Shown piece by piece: positions 25,772-36,573 of a stretch of DNA of 64,000 bases. Source of the DNA: Rhopalosiphum padi. Its lineage: Eukaryota > Arthropoda > Insecta > Hemiptera > Aphididae. Position 1 is the stretch's first letter, and each line of letters starts with the position of its first letter. The stretch spans positions 82,837,714-82,901,713 of the forward strand of contig NC_083598.1 in NCBI RefSeq assembly GCF_020882245.1, in the 5' to 3' direction. The translations under genes were made by a program, and so were the position numbers. Under the pieces are notes generated by a model, which did no database searches, was not told the DNA's origin, and saw only the letters and a program-made list of their open reading frames with translations.

Positions 25772-28079
25772 ATGTAAGTACCAAGTATAGGACGGTGCGA
25801 TTTGAAATTATTAAGTCACCCTATAGGAACATTTAATTATTACCACTACATACCTATATGGCTATATCGTAGCTCAGCCATAGTAAGAGGATAAACCGAT
25901 GTATAGGTACTTATTGTTAAAAGATCGTGCTTTCGAACAAACTCTATTTCATTAAACAGAATTAAGAAAAACTTTTAGAAAATAAATTGAAATCCTCGAG
26001 AAAACACAAAATGCGCTGCAGTATAAATACTATATAAAATATCGCATTTGCTCGTTATTTCGATATGTATAATAATATATATTTTACATGCATCAATTCA
26101 AATGCGCATAAAACTTTAAAAGGATTCGAAGTTTTGGAAAAGACCACCTGAAGGAGAATAATTTATCCATGCTCAATAATAACCGAACGTCGTAATATAT
26201 ACATAATATTATTATACCTTATATTATAATAATACGGACACTTGAAAGTTTTACACACAACAATAATGTACCATATAGTATTACACAAGAATATATTCAC
26301 GAAAAAATAATATTATTAGACATCTACAGACTACAGAGATGCTTTACGTCAGGAGTCACTGAAAGCTAGGTTTTACAAATTTTATCCGCGATTACTTACA
26401 ATTTTATTATAACAATAATATAAATAATGTTAAAAACTATTATTTTGAATTTTCGTGGAAGCCCGAGAAAAATTTCCAGATTCCTAATGTGAGCCTTCAA
26501 AAATGTTCATTTGTGACACCTGCTTTTCGTGCATACAAATATACAACATAATAATGCACCTATGCCTATTTATTTTTTGTATGGAATCATACAGTATATA
26601 ACTAACACGAAAACGGGTTTGCGAGTTTGCGACGCAATATGCAACGCGGCACGTGTGGTTTAAGTACAGTTTGCTATTACAATTTACAATATATATAATT
26701 CATTAAAATCTAAAGTATCACTCTATAGTTTGGCAAATTCGTAAATAGTATTTTAATTAAAATAATATCGGAATAAATACTTTTGTTTTACACAATAATT
26801 ATACAAATGAATTGTTTCCGATTGGAGTTTAGTGACCTATTTCATACTGAAATCATTGTATTAAAATAATAGATCTAATTAACTTAATTTATTCCATGCA
26901 GTTATTTTAATTTGAACAATACATTGATGAATTTCAAAAACATTTTAATATCATAGTTTCATAGTTAATACATTATCCAGCTAAAATTAATGTTCAATCA
27001 TAAACATTTTCAAAAACACGTGTAGTACCTAGCTACCTATACTGCATTAAAAAAAATTAATTTAATTAATTTATAATATTGGTGCAACTATACCGCATGG
27101 GTTATCTCCGGCTTACAAATATATAACACGGAACATTTTTGTTCAGTAGATTAGTAGAACCAATTTCGTATGTTTAGCTTAAATATTAGAGTGAAATATA
27201 ACTTTTTATACTATCAAACTTAAAAAGGAAGAACATTAAGTATCTGTGTTATCAACGTTTTGAGTATGTAAAATATTAATATTTAAAAATGCTCATATCT
27301 CACTTAAAAATTAAAATATCGTAAAAACCAACGAGAGAACACAGATAATGTTCTCGCCTTTAGGTTTGATAATAGGTCATTTCATTCTAATATTTAAGTT
27401 AAACACATAACATTGATTTTACTGAACGGAAATTTGGTATGTAGTACGTTTGTTAGACGTAGACAACACACGTGCTGCAAATGTGGCATCCTCCTAAGAA
27501 ATTTTAAATTATCATAAAAAATAATCAGACGTAAAGAAATAAAAATAAATACGTATTTTTTATTTTTTTTAAATTCCATTTAATCGACCTGTGTGTATGT
27601 ACTATGTATAAATAAATCGTTAAAAAACCATGCGACCGACAATCAGCGTAAACAAAAACAGTATACAAGGTATGTCACACAGTACCTATCTATGACTAAT
27701 ATAGTCTTATCTTGAATGGAAGTAATCGGAGTGTTCGTTATTAATTATTATACACATACAAGGTGATGTATAGTCGTATATATACACTATGTATAATATA
27801 ATAATTATGCATATTATATTATGATTGTACATATATATACATTATACATATTATACAGTCATAAAATCAAATATTTTGGTCGCTTCCCAGCGAATTTTTT
27901 GCCCGGCTTCTGCATACGGTGAAAAGCACGCATGATAATACACGACCGGTATTATTAAGAGCTGGTGTTATTGAAAAACTACAGACAAAAACGACATTTA
28001 AATCGGCATGCCGCGAAAGTTTTTCGCTCTTATAACAGTCTATAACGGTAAATTATGATACTTATACTAAAGAGTCAAG
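25772..28079. other. AT-rich spacer, nothing recognised
   Basis: No convincing exon, repeat end or RNA gene was found. A TA-rich stretch at about 27780-27860 has local self-complementarity, of the kind expected from low-complexity TA repeats. Confidence 0.45.
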
Positions 28080-28450
28080 AGAGTATAACGATCCAGCAGC
28101 CAGCGAATGGCTTATGCTTTCTACACGCAGTACAGCATCATAAACCAATGGAGGTGGTAGTGGTGCGAACCGGTTTGAAGTAATTGGCCCGCGTGCACAC
28201 GGCGGAGACCGGTCAAAACGGAATTAAAAAACTAACAAAAAAAAAAAAACAAACATAAATTGCATTCCCACAACGTCATAACGGTAATCGCCCTCCGCCA
28301 CGGCCTACCCGCACACCCGTGTATAACACGATCAAGCCAAGCACCCAGTCGAACGGGCGGTGACTTTGAAGAAGGGGTGGTGGAGGTGTGAATACTTTTT
28401 ATTAATATGTTACTTATACCGGTAAATTTCACCAAAAAGCGTAGCGAAAT
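28080..28450. other. GC-rich island without an assignable gene
   Basis: This stretch is clearly more GC-rich than its flanks (for example GGCCCGCGTGCACACGGCGG near 28184 and CGCCCTCCGCCACGGCCTAC near 28290). A 67-codon minus-strand frame (28232-28435) is present but shows no family motif. It may be a distal promoter, a first exon or an enhancer. Nothing in the sequence settles which. Confidence 0.3.
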
Positions 28451-30782
28451 TTAACGCCACCGAGACCGGAATCGAAAAATAAATTGTCAACGGCTTTTGA
28501 CGAGCATTGTTATTTATTACTTATGTCGTGTATAATAAAAATAATATTATGGTCGGCGCGATTATAGTAAAAACGCCTATAACTGCAAGCAAATTGACAC
28601 TACTATCTCTTTATTATACGATATAGGTACCTACATAATAATATCATGCCAATCGAACATGTTATTGGTGTGCGAAAATTCGTCTCGATATCACAATATC
28701 AACTACCACCACTAGTGAATTTCCAAAAATCAATATAATTTGAATAAGACAGTACTGTCAGTACTGCTGTGTTTTCTCGAAAACGACTGCATCCCGAATT
28801 TGTGACACCGCATTCGTTTCCATCTGTACAAAAACGTGAACTTATACACAACATATTGTTCGAGTGTTTACACGATAATTAATACACAAATATAGGAATC
28901 AAAACTGCTGTTTGCCACCATCAAAATATGTCACCAGAACGACGAAACATGTGGATCAAATTTATGTAATTATTAAAACTATGTCGGGGATTCGAATATA
29001 AATTAACATATTTAACAAATATTACAAAACTAATGTAACAATACAAAATGTGTTATCGACAATTTTTTTTTTTTAAACTTTTGGGTACATTATTGAAATA
29101 CTTCTACTTCCTAAAGTAATATAGATTCCCGATAGATTAGATTTTAGTTGATTCATAAACGCCCAACTAAAGTTTACATTTACTATTCCATTTAATTGAA
29201 TTTTTTAATTATTGTCCTCGGCTAAGTGTATATATTTTGTAAAACGTACTGCCTGTATTAAATACATTCTCGAATGAAATAATCGCATGAACTGTTTACA
29301 CTATTTACGGTTAATGCATACATGTCAAACATATTAGATTATGATACGCACATTTGAATCCAAATGGATCACCGCCCACCGCTATACACTCTATAGCACA
29401 GATGACGTCATGGCGCATGTAAAAATCGTGAGTCAAATATTATTATCCAGGAACACTTGAAATTCTCGATCGAATATCGTACACAGTAAATGAAACATAA
29501 TATACAAAGTTCGTATAACTTTCAAATTTCGAACTAAATTAGAAAGGTTTTACACTGTAACATAACCTTCGGCATAATATTATATGCGTGTTAGTTCCTG
29601 AATAAATGGTTGTGGACTGTGGTGGTTACAAATAACAATTGAACCAGTTTGACTGCATACGACAATGTCTTGATCACAGTGAAATGTCTTTCTTTTCATA
29701 ACCTCTGCGTCTAGTTATATTTGAATTGAAAATAACTTTTATCGAGAAATAAGTACCATTAAGCCGCGCTACAGCGTATTTTTAATAGAAATAGAATGGC
29801 CGAGATTAACAAAAGCGTTTGTCTGGGATCACGAAAATTGAGTATAAGGCAAATTGCCAAAAAAGAAAACGAAAAGTTCACTATATTTATCCTTAAAATG
29901 AAAATTACCAATGACACCTTAGTACCTTACTGAGATAGTAGCATGAAATATGAATTAAAATATATTTAATGATAGTGCATTTATGAAGTGTCAATGAATC
30001 ATTCTATAAATTTTAATTAATATGTTTCATCACAAATGAATGAAAAATTATCTTTTTAAAATGTTTAATTTGTATTGTTTATTCTGAATATACAATACAA
30101 TACTTGATCAAATAAGATAAATCATGCTCATTATTACTGACAGTTATAAATTGTTATTTTTAATTAATTGATAATTGATGTATTTAGTAGTTTTAGTTTA
30201 AAAGACTGAATCTATAATATGGTATATAGCAAATAAATTCAGCAATTTCTTTTTTTTAATTTTTATTGATAGTTTGATGATTAAGAATTTATTCTCATAA
30301 AACAATGATAGTATAAAAACAGAGAAAATAATTTATAACCTGTTTAAAAATATGAATAAAAATTCTTAATTTCATGAATAATTCTTAAAATTCAAATTTG
30401 ATTCACGCAACAAAAGATAATACAATATATTTTTAAGAAAAAAAAAGAATTACACAAACCAACATTTAAAATCACATTCCTTATAATAATAAAATTAACT
30501 AGTATTGTTTATGTGTCCCATTACCTAGTTGATAGTCCTAATACTAAATATATAATAATTAAATGTCAAACAATAGTTAAAAAGCATTTTTATGGTTTAT
30601 AAATAAAAATTATCTAAAAGTAAATTTTACAGAAGAGCCTTAAGGTAAATTATACCTTCAAAAAAAACAAAATAAAAATGGAATCGAGATATTGTTATGC
30701 CACTAGAGAGCAATCAGTGGTACAGCAGTGACATAAAGTAAAGAACTCTTGTTGCGCTCACCAATACAATTTCTTTTCTCAT
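28451..30782. other. AT-rich spacer including the probable 3' UTR of the CREB3-like gene
   Basis: There are no recognisable coding exons. The part nearest 30782 is downstream of the CREB3-like stop codon on the minus strand and must include its 3' UTR. I could not fix the polyadenylation site. Confidence 0.45.
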
Positions 30783-33483
30783 TTAATAAGATTCCTCATC
30801 GCTTGACACAAGAATCACACGCTCTGTATCTCGTTTATTCTTAACATCTGGTTTTACTAATTCATTGTTCCACTCAGATGGAGCAGAGCGTTTTGTAGCT
30901 TTGGTCCAACCATCATCGGACTCGGGTATATAATAATCTTCCATTGCTGTTCTGGAATAATCATGATCTTTATTGTTGCTTTTATTGAAATCCAACAGTT
31001 CGCCAAGTTCAGCCATAATGGTATCACTTTGGCCATCAGCTGATCCATTTGCGACCATCTTTAGCATATCCTTTAAATTACTGGTGCTCAAAGGTGATCC
31101 TGATTTGGAGAATAACAAGTTTCTCGATCGACCTAAAGATTGAAATATGTCGTTTAAACCAAAAAGCTATTTTAACATATTATTACAAATAAGCATTAAC
31201 ACAAACCTGGAACAGCTGTATTAGACTCCTGACCTTCTATAGACATTATATCTTTTTCGTCAGTTACTGTAGGCCTCAAATTAGGTGCTGCTATTAAAGC
31301 TAATGACATCATAAGAACCAATAGACATGTGGCAGGTTGTGCTGTTGTACCGCCTGGAGTGATAGCATTTTGTAAACGTTTTAAAGCTGCTCTTAATCTT
31401 TCATTTTCAGTCTGAAGTGAGCGTACATTTCTTATAAGCTTACTATTGTCATCAGAGCACTGTTTAACTCTAAAATATAACATTTATTTATATTAAATTC
31501 ATGAATCTAGATCAAATATATTAGCTTAAATTATTTCCTTACCTTTCTTCAAGACCATCAACATATTCCTTCTTTCGTTTTCTTGAATCTTGTGCAGAAA
31601 TTTTATTTCTTATTTTACGACGAATTCGCTTCAAATCCCTTTCTTCGTGCTTTGTAAGAGGATAATGTGACGGCAATTTAATTCCTTCTTTCTCCATTAA
31701 TTTTCTTTCTTCATCTATTAAATACCATATAAAAATAATTAAAAGCTCGATTAAAAGCTATTATTAATATCTAGCTTGAATTAATTAACTTACTTGATAA
31801 ATGAAGCCGTGGATACATAGAATCGGACTCATCACTTGTACAGTCAGACATTACAATTTTGGTCTGTTTTAATGCAGGCATGGATTTTGAAACCATAGAA
31901 CCATTATTCCTCACAAATATTCTTCTTCCATTGTTTATGGACTGTAATCGTCTGAATGCATCAGCATTGATTGTTTTACCATTCTGATTAACCACCTACA
32001 TAATTTATTTAAATTAAGAATAGGTACTCAGATTCAGTTTAAAATAAATAAATCCTTCTCACCTTAATTGTTTTGACATTAGATAAATTTATTGGTATAA
32101 AAACAGGTTTTGACAAATGTTTAGAAATACCAATTGGCCCTTTAGACTGTTTTGGTGATATCACTACTGTGCGAGGTGTAGTTTTCAATAATTGTGGTTG
32201 TTGAATAATAGTAGGTTTTTCTTCTAAACTATTATCATCTTTATGGTCATTTTCTTCATATTTTACATGTTTAATATCATCATCATCAATTTCTTCTTCA
32301 TCATCAATATCTATTATTTCCTCTTTGACAAAAGAATCATATGCAAATTCCATTTTAGGTTTGACATCATCAGACTGAGTAGATTCTGATATTGGATTGA
32401 ATGGCATATTATCCACAGATGAAAGTCCTATACATATTTACTTTTATCAGAAATGTACTATATGTACCAGTGTACATAAAAAATGTTCTTTAGATGTTTG
32501 GGCCCTATTGTTATGTAGTTAACAATATAAATATTAAATATATTTGTTAAAAAAACAAAACAATTACAATAGAAACGGGAATAGATATGAATTTTTTCAC
32601 TGAATTACCTATATATTTCTAATATAAATCTAATAATGAATTTAGTTTTGCTAATCTAGATAATTAACTTGAATAACTATGTATATTTAACTACATTTTG
32701 CAATTAATAATAATCTATAATTATCTTTAAATGTTAAGCATACTGGATGAAAGGTTAAAATTACAAGAAAATAGACAATTTAAACTTAACATATGGAATG
32801 GAAGTATAACATATGTTTCATTTGTCTTGTGCACATTTTAAAAGCAATTCAAATTTGTCATAGAATTAATGAAGGAAATCTGTGGGTGGGTAATAGAAAA
32901 CTGGATAGAAAACCATATTGTCAACCACACAATCATCCGTGCAATGTGGGTAAGCATATTAAACGTCATGATGATTTGACGCAAGCTGGGACAGTGGGAA
33001 TGTTTAAGTAGCGTACCACTGTCTGAACATGAACTGCTCTCGGCGTTGTCGTAGGATCTCGGCGTGGTGGCCGCACTCGACATGAAGTCATCATTGCTGG
33101 ACAAAAACTCAAACGGTGTCGTGTCATTTTCCATTTTCAGCAGAGAGTCAAGGAAATTGTCGTTCTCCAGGTCCCAGTTCAATACTCTCTAAAGTTGTAC
33201 AAAAAAAAAAAAACCCAAATCCAAATGAAACTTCAGTTGATTCTAATATGCACGATAGCCTTTTGGACACCGCCCTCCGACCGTTCACCATCGACACAGG
33301 CGAGGAGTACAGTCGGTTGACAGGTGAGGCTCAAAGAATCATAATAAAAAAAAAAAATCGTATAAAAAAACGGCTTACGTCGGTGTCGTCGTCTGGAGCC
33401 GGCTTGTCGAAGTCGTCCAGCGTCGACGTATCGTTGAGCAGCATGTCCACGATGCTCAACGGACACTTGGCGTCGGCCGACAT
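30783..33483 (-). CDS. CREB3/CREB3-like ER-anchored bZIP transcription factor, 7 exons, 542 aa
   Basis: Exons in order of transcription are 33379-33483, 33017-33188, 32063-32427, 31794-31995, 31543-31714, 31207-31469 and 30783-31132. They total 1629 nt, and every junction is GT/AG with matching phase. The N terminus is acidic (run at residues 132-143), as expected of an activation domain. Residues 295-339 carry the CREB3-family block LPSHYPLTKHEERDLKRIRR followed by the basic region (NKISAQDSRKRKKEY). The leucine zipper has L336, C343, L350, L357, L364 and L371, exactly seven apart. One hydrophobic segment spans about 386-400 (ATCLLVLMMSLALIAA). A lumenal RSRNLLF holds the candidate Site-1 protease motif R430-N-L-L433, and N455-G-S and N476-K-S are glycosylation sequons. 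In the known family, stress moves such proteins to the Golgi, where two cuts free the bZIP part for the nucleus. The zipper-side spelling (YVDGLEERV) looks closer to CREB3/CREB3L3/L4 than to CrebA. The ATG chosen is the first in frame. Confidence 0.92.
31543..31714 (-). other. Exon encoding the bZIP basic region of the CREB3-like protein
   Basis: This 172-bp exon covers residues 282-339 and carries the family-specific extension N-terminal to the basic region together with the DNA-contact signature N-K-I-S-A-Q-D-S-R. It contains no ATG-initiated frame longer than 60 codons and is easily missed by simple ORF searches. The donor (GAAAG/GTAAGG) and acceptor (TAATAG) are clear. Confidence 0.9.
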
Positions 33484-34110
33484 GGTCGTCACGTCGCCTG
33501 TCGATCGGTACAGAATTCGTGGGCAAACCGAATAATTCAATAAAATCTGCGGTAACACACACTGCACATCTCGCGTAGTTTCCGGACCGGTCACATTATA
33601 TTATTAATTATTATTCGCAAAACTACAAGCACCGTACAGAAAGCTGTAAAGACACACTCGGAACCACAATAATAATATTAACAGTAATAATAATAATAAT
33701 ACGACTCGATATCGATATTAACGCGCCAGCAAGTCGTACCCGTACGACGACGGCGTGCGGAAAAATATGTGACGTACGCAGAAAATAATAATAATAATAA
33801 TAGTAATAATAATAATCGAAAAAAATTGACCGACGAATAACCGTCGCAAACCAGCTCGCCACTAATACTGCGGACTAGCGGACTGAGGAGTGCGGACTAC
33901 GGCCGTGCGGGGCCTACATTACGCACACACTATACACACATATTATCGTACATTAAAAATGCAATCTTGTTTACCTGTTCGCCGCCGTTCGGGCGGCGTC
34001 GATTGGCGGACGGGAAAAGGGATGGGCCGCCGGTCGAGCGCGCAGTGCTACCGCAGCGGACGGCGCTAAAGCGCCCGGCTTTAACGGCCGCCGCGCCCAT
34101 GAGTAATCTC
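33484..34110 (-). promoter_or_regulatory. 5' UTR and putative promoter region of the CREB3-like gene
   Basis: The region upstream of the ATG contains an imperfect AAT repeat (33784-33816), then GC-rich DNA. The GC-rich segments are 33720-33770, 33850-33925 and 33975-34110, the last with CCGGTCGAGCGCGCAG. No TATA box is obvious. Open frames here (a tyrosine run from the AAT repeat, and Arg/Ala-rich frames at 33930-34213) are compositional. The promoter role is inferred from position and base composition only. Confidence 0.4.
33784..33816. repeat. AAT microsatellite upstream of the CREB3-like gene
   Basis: About eleven AAT-type units with one AGT interruption. A second, shorter run lies at about 33666-33700. 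Both sit in the presumed 5' UTR or promoter, so length changes could affect expression. Confidence 0.85.
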
Positions 34111-34149
34111 GCACGAGGCACGACGGAAAACTCGAAGATAAAATACAAT

Positions 34150-35265
34150 TAAATATTAATAAATAATAATTTATTAATAATAACCGATCGCGAATTACGA
34201 GCAGCACACACACATGTCACAATATACTTAATCTATCATAATAACAAATTAACAACAAGACGTTACAACGTTTATTCGTATATAATAATAATAAATTACA
34301 TCTATACACCATACACGACAACTATAAATTATTATGTGACACAGAATTTGTTGATGCATTAACCTAGATACGTTTTTGTTTTATGTTTTCATATTTTCTT
34401 GGATTTTGGTTTTTGAGAATCATTTTCAAACAAGTTTCGTTCACTATTAATGCTTAAAATTTTAATATGTATTTAAAACATGTACAAAATACATATTTAA
34501 AAAATACACAAAAATATACGAATTACTTTAGATATCGACTATCGTTGTAGCCTCTAAAAAATCACAGATAGGTAGGTACCTAATATAGTAATATGTGAAT
34601 ATGTCTATATATACAGCTGTATTATAGGGTTTTATTTTAAATTCTAAATGTATACCCAGACACCCAGTAAAGGATTATTATTAACTTAATTCCTAGGAAA
34701 GTATATAATACATACCTATATTAACTATTTTGGATTTATTTTTTAATATGATTTTATTTCATTACGAAACAATATTTAAATATTTTTGAAAACAGTTTAA
34801 TGATCCTTTGTTATTTTAATCCGAAATAAAACATTGTTGTGACACTTTCAAAATATTATTATACAAAGATTATTTTGAACGTTTATAATTTATAGTTCGT
34901 TACTTCATTAGTTATATAGGTAAATTATGAGGCTGGAATTTCGATGCCCTTATCATTTTTTTCCAGAGGTTGCTGTAGGTACGATGTTCTCATCATGATC
35001 ACAAATCCGTAATGTGTACTTTTGAATGTGAATAAAACAATTTATTTTGCATTTTTGACAATTGTTGATATCAACGTCATTTTCTTCATTTTTTTAGGCT
35101 ATAACGAGTTTTTAGAAGTTTTTGGGTCCAAAATTATTATACTTATAATATACTTATTGTATGTATATAAATTACAGATTGTAAATATTCTATTTTATCT
35201 AATAAAAAAAAAAAAAAAAATAATTATACAATTTGTAAGAAAATTTCCATATTTAAATTTAAAAA
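34150..35265. other. AT-rich spacer, nothing recognised
   Basis: No exon or repeat boundary was recognised. A poly-A run ends at about 35220, just before the dispersed repeat copy that begins near 35266. Confidence 0.45.
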
Positions 35266-35840
35266 GGGTGGCAAGTGGGCGTCGCTCTGCAGCTGTATAT
35301 AGTAGAGATGGAGAGTATATTAGGTCACTATAAATATGGATGTGTTAAATTTGAATTCAAATTTTTCAGTTAACGCAATGACAGGTATCCTTGTATACGA
35401 AAAACGATTCTGAATGGAGATGATTTGTCAGTCTATAGGATAATTAGTAGGATATATTATATCGCGATTTTGACATATTTCGTAAACACTAACCATTTGA
35501 ACTTTAAATACTTTTATAAACAAAAATTGTGACTTACAATATTGATTTCTTTTTACTATACGATAAGTACAACTTATAATAAACCTTCTATTAAATTTTA
35601 ATAATTTTTTGGAATGCTAAATTTTTTTATCGACATTTAAAAAAAACTTAGAAAAATCAAAAAATTTCAATTTCCTATGAATAGCTTAAAAAAAGTCAAA
35701 ATATTTTGAAAATTTAATCTTAAATAGATATAACGTTAATATAAAGACTTGGTGAAAATTTCAAGTATTTACAATGATTCGTTTTTGAGTTACAGTAAAT
35801 TATTATTATTATTATTTTTTTATAAAAAAAATCGATTTTG
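35266..35840. repeat. Dispersed repeat, copy 2 (CAAGTGG...CGCTCTGC family)
   Basis: The start GTGGCAAGTGGGCGTCGCTC and TGTATATAGTAGAGATGG, then CGAAAAACGATTCTGAATGG and GATTTGTCAGTCTATAGG, match copy 1 at 13318-13500 in order. Copy 2 continues with low-GC text (ATTTCAAGTATTTACAATGA, TTCGTTTTTGAGTTACAGTA) that may belong to the same element. It is preceded by a poly-A tract. No coding capacity is evident. The extent is approximate. Confidence 0.5.
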
Positions 35841-36384
35841 TCGAAAACTGATTATGTGTAAAAATGTATATATTATAGACATACGCGAGATTATCTTTTT
35901 GAATTTGCGAATCTATATTATAGAATACCTAGATAATTTTTTATAACAATTTTTTTTTTTATTAAGATACTTAATAAAATAATAATATAAATACTGTATT
36001 TATGATGTGTATTTATAATACACGTAACACGCCAACACGCGGTATATAAAAAAAAAGATAAAGTAAATATTAAAATATACCTATATATTATTATACCTTG
36101 TATATATGTACTTTTATAAAATTAGTTTATAGTTAAGTATATCCATACCTATTATATTATATTATAAATTATAATGAGTGTCTAATATTGTCTATACTTA
36201 TACTTTAATATAGACTCTATATAATACCTATACTCTAAAAGGTTATAAAAATAAACAGATTTAATATTATTATTTATTTTATATTGGCAGCTTCTTCAGT
36301 AACTTTGCACGCTGTGGTGCTATAATCATTTTAATTTCATTACAAATTACAGCAGGCCTTAAATATTATTATTATACGTAGATG
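35841..36384. other. AT-rich spacer, nothing recognised
   Basis: Low-complexity AT-rich DNA with a poly-T run near 35950. No exon was found. Confidence 0.45.
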
Positions 36385-36573
36385 ATAGGTATTAGTGGCG
36401 TAACTGGGAAAAAATCTAGGGGGGCAATGTATAATGAATGTAATATATTTATTATTATCAAAACCCTGACACCCCTCCCTCCGGTTAAAATATATACCTT
36501 TAGCTTTCAAAAAATTGTCAAGGGGGGCAAGTGCCCCCTCTTGCCCCCCCACAATTACGCCACTGATAGGTAT
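36385..36573. mobile_element. hAT MITE (173 bp) with 8-bp target duplication
   Basis: The element is 36393-36565. Its ends are TAGTGGCGTAACT and, inverted, CAGTGGCGTAATT. G-rich subterminal tracts face each other (CTAGGGGGGCA on the left, TTGCCCCCCC on the right). The target duplication ATAGGTAT is exact on both sides (36385-36392, 36566-36573). It is non-coding. The overlapping short frames on both strands arise from the inverted structure. Confidence 0.9.

Noticed and set aside
27780..27860. Possible microRNA-type hairpin
   Set aside because: The self-complementarity is only TA-repeat text; no stable, non-repetitive stem is evident by eye.
30783..33483. Assignment of the bZIP gene to ATF6 or to CrebA
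   Set aside because: The LPSHYPLTKHEER extension with NKISAQDSRKRKKEY is CREB3-type, not ATF6-type. The zipper-side text differs from what I expect of CrebA, though a formal tree is needed to exclude CrebA fully.
33623..33862. 79-codon minus-strand frame with a tyrosine run
   Set aside because: The run is the AAT microsatellite read in one frame; the sequence lies upstream of the CREB3-like ATG.
33930..34213. GC-rich Arg/Ala-rich frames on both strands
   Set aside because: They are compositional frames in a probable promoter, with no recognisable domain or consistent frame choice.
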